The position numbers and the translations under genes are program-made. A model generated the notes under the pieces. That model saw only the letters and a program-made list of their open reading frames with translations. It made no database searches and was not told the origin of the DNA. A stretch of 5,855 nt of DNA from Candidatus Poribacteria bacterium (lineage in GTDB: Bacteria > Poribacteria > WGA-4E > WGA-3G): assembly GCA_028824575.1 (NCBI GenBank), contig JAPPDN010000902.1, positions 1-5,855 on the forward strand, read 5' to 3'. Below, piece by piece: positions 5,257 through 5,855 of this stretch (positions within the stretch are counted from its first letter, which is position 1; each line of letters starts with the position of its first letter).

Positions 5257-5715
5257 TTGGATAGCGATCTTTTCTGGATGGGACAAGCACTTGAGTTAGC
5301 GAAAAAAGCCGCTGAGCAGGGTGAAGTACCAGTCGGTGCGATACTCGTTAGCAACGATGTCCGTATCGCTGAAGCATCCAATCTGCGTGAACAATCTGGG
5401 AGTCCTATCGCTCATGCGGAAATGCTCGTCATACAAGCGGCATCCGAAAAAATTGGGAACTGGCGATTTGTTGATACAACGCTTTATGTGACGTTAGAGC
5501 CGTGCCCAATGTGTGCGGGTGCTATTGTTTTAGCGCGCATTCCAAAAGTAGTTTACGGCGCGGCAGACCCGAAATCTGGGGCAGCTGGCACACTCTACAA
5601 TATCCTCCAAGATGAACGGCTAAACCATCGGGTTGAATTGGTAAGTGGCGTGTTAGCAGATGAGAGCAGCGCACTGCTAAAGTCTTTTTTCCAAGAACGC
5701 CGCCATAAACGCTAA
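5257..5715 (+). CDS. tadA: tRNA-specific adenosine deaminase TadA
   Basis: TadA is a zinc enzyme that deaminates the wobble adenosine (A34) of tRNA-Arg(ACG) to inosine in the cytoplasm, and it acts as a homodimer. The 152-residue length is typical. Its cytidine/deoxycytidylate deaminase-type fold shows GEVPVGAIL (22-30), the zinc/catalytic motif HAE (His53, Glu55 as proton shuttle), and PCPMC with zinc ligands Cys83 and Cys86. Asn42 corresponds to the conserved substrate-contacting Asn. ARIPKVVYGAADPKSGAAGTLYNIL and NHRVELVSGVLADE are diagnostic of TadA over other deaminases. The start is probably TTG 5257, because the residues before the ATG at 5278 (DSDLFW) align with the first helix of known TadA proteins. 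No other in-frame start lies between the tRNA and 5257. The ribosome binding site is weak (GGA, 5248-5250), which suggests modest translation. It lies 25 nt after its substrate tRNA gene and 53 nt before another tRNA, so it is probably co-transcribed with them. Confidence 0.96.
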   Translation: MDSDLFWMGQALELAKKAAEQGEVPVGAILVSNDVRIAEASNLREQSGSPIAHAEMLVIQAASEKIGNWRFVDTTLYVTLEPCPMCAGAIVLARIPKVVYGAADPKSGAAGTLYNILQDERLNHRVELVSGVLADESSALLKSFFQERRHKR

Positions 5716-5768
5716 AAGATGAATCCAGCGTTGAAGGTATGCTACGCTATCGTTATCACGCACCATAA

Positions 5769-5853
5769 GGAGAGATGCAGGAGCGGTTGAACTGGACAGT
5801 CTCGAAAACTGTTGTGGCGCAAGTCACCGTGGGTTCGAATCCCACTCTCTCCG
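5769..5853 (+). tRNA. tRNA-Ser(CGA)
   Basis: The acceptor GGAGAGA (5769-5775) pairs with TCTCTCC (5846-5852), and the discriminator is G5853. The anticodon stem ACAGT/ACTGT encloses the loop CTCGAAA, giving anticodon CGA at 5803-5805, which reads UCG. The long variable arm is GTGGC-GCAA-GTCAC. It is a close paralogue of the tRNA-Ser(GCU) at 5000: same length, near-identical D and T arms, and paired compensatory changes in the acceptor and variable arms. CCA is not encoded (TT then window end). A weak TTGAAG (5731-5736), 17 bp, TATCAC (5754-5759) could be its own promoter, but read-through from tadA is as likely. Confidence 0.96.
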
Positions 5854-5855
5854 TT

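Overview
The window looks like a chromosomal fragment from an uncultivated bacterium, most probably a member of Candidatus Poribacteria or a near relative. The main clue is the C-terminus of the first protein, which carries a 'NYPNPFNPETWIPYQL' block followed by a FlgD-like Ig fold and a final GIYFYTLTAGDFTATKKMLIRK-type ending. From memory this extended form of the type A (type IX-like) sorting domain is characteristic of that lineage; no database search was possible. Base composition is moderate and intergenic regions are long and AT-rich.

Layout. Positions 1-308 hold no recognisable gene, only a possible 3' end of an upstream reading frame and a promoter close to the first gene. Positions 309-1670 (+) encode a secreted C39-like cysteine peptidase with a C-terminal sorting domain. 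It converges on a membrane sensor histidine kinase at 1716-3104 (-). A 600-bp AT-rich intergenic region separates the kinase from a divergently transcribed ECF-type RNA polymerase sigma factor (3703-4350, +). The part next to the sigma gene is rich in palindromes and has a GGAACTTTTT box resembling an ECF -35 element. Positions 4351-4845 appear non-coding and contain two REP-like palindromes.

The right-hand end is a translation-related operon. A perfect consensus sigma-70 promoter (TTGACA, 17 bp, TATAAT) at 4846-4874 drives tRNA-Ser(UGA) and tRNA-Ser(GCU), which lie 4 nt apart. These are followed by tRNA-Arg(ACG), the tadA gene 25 nt later, and tRNA-Ser(CGA) 53 nt after tadA. TadA is the deaminase that converts A34 of tRNA-Arg(ACG) to inosine. 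Enzyme and sole usual bacterial substrate are therefore adjacent and probably on one transcript.

How they work together. The kinase and sigma factor are two separate signal-transduction devices without their usual partners (no response regulator, no anti-sigma factor) inside the window. The tRNA/tadA block is a self-contained decoding module covering three serine anticodons and the CGN arginine box. I see no CRISPR array, insertion sequence or phage gene. The most interesting feature is the tRNA-Arg(ACG)-tadA linkage inside a tRNA operon, followed by the palindrome-rich control region of the sigma gene.
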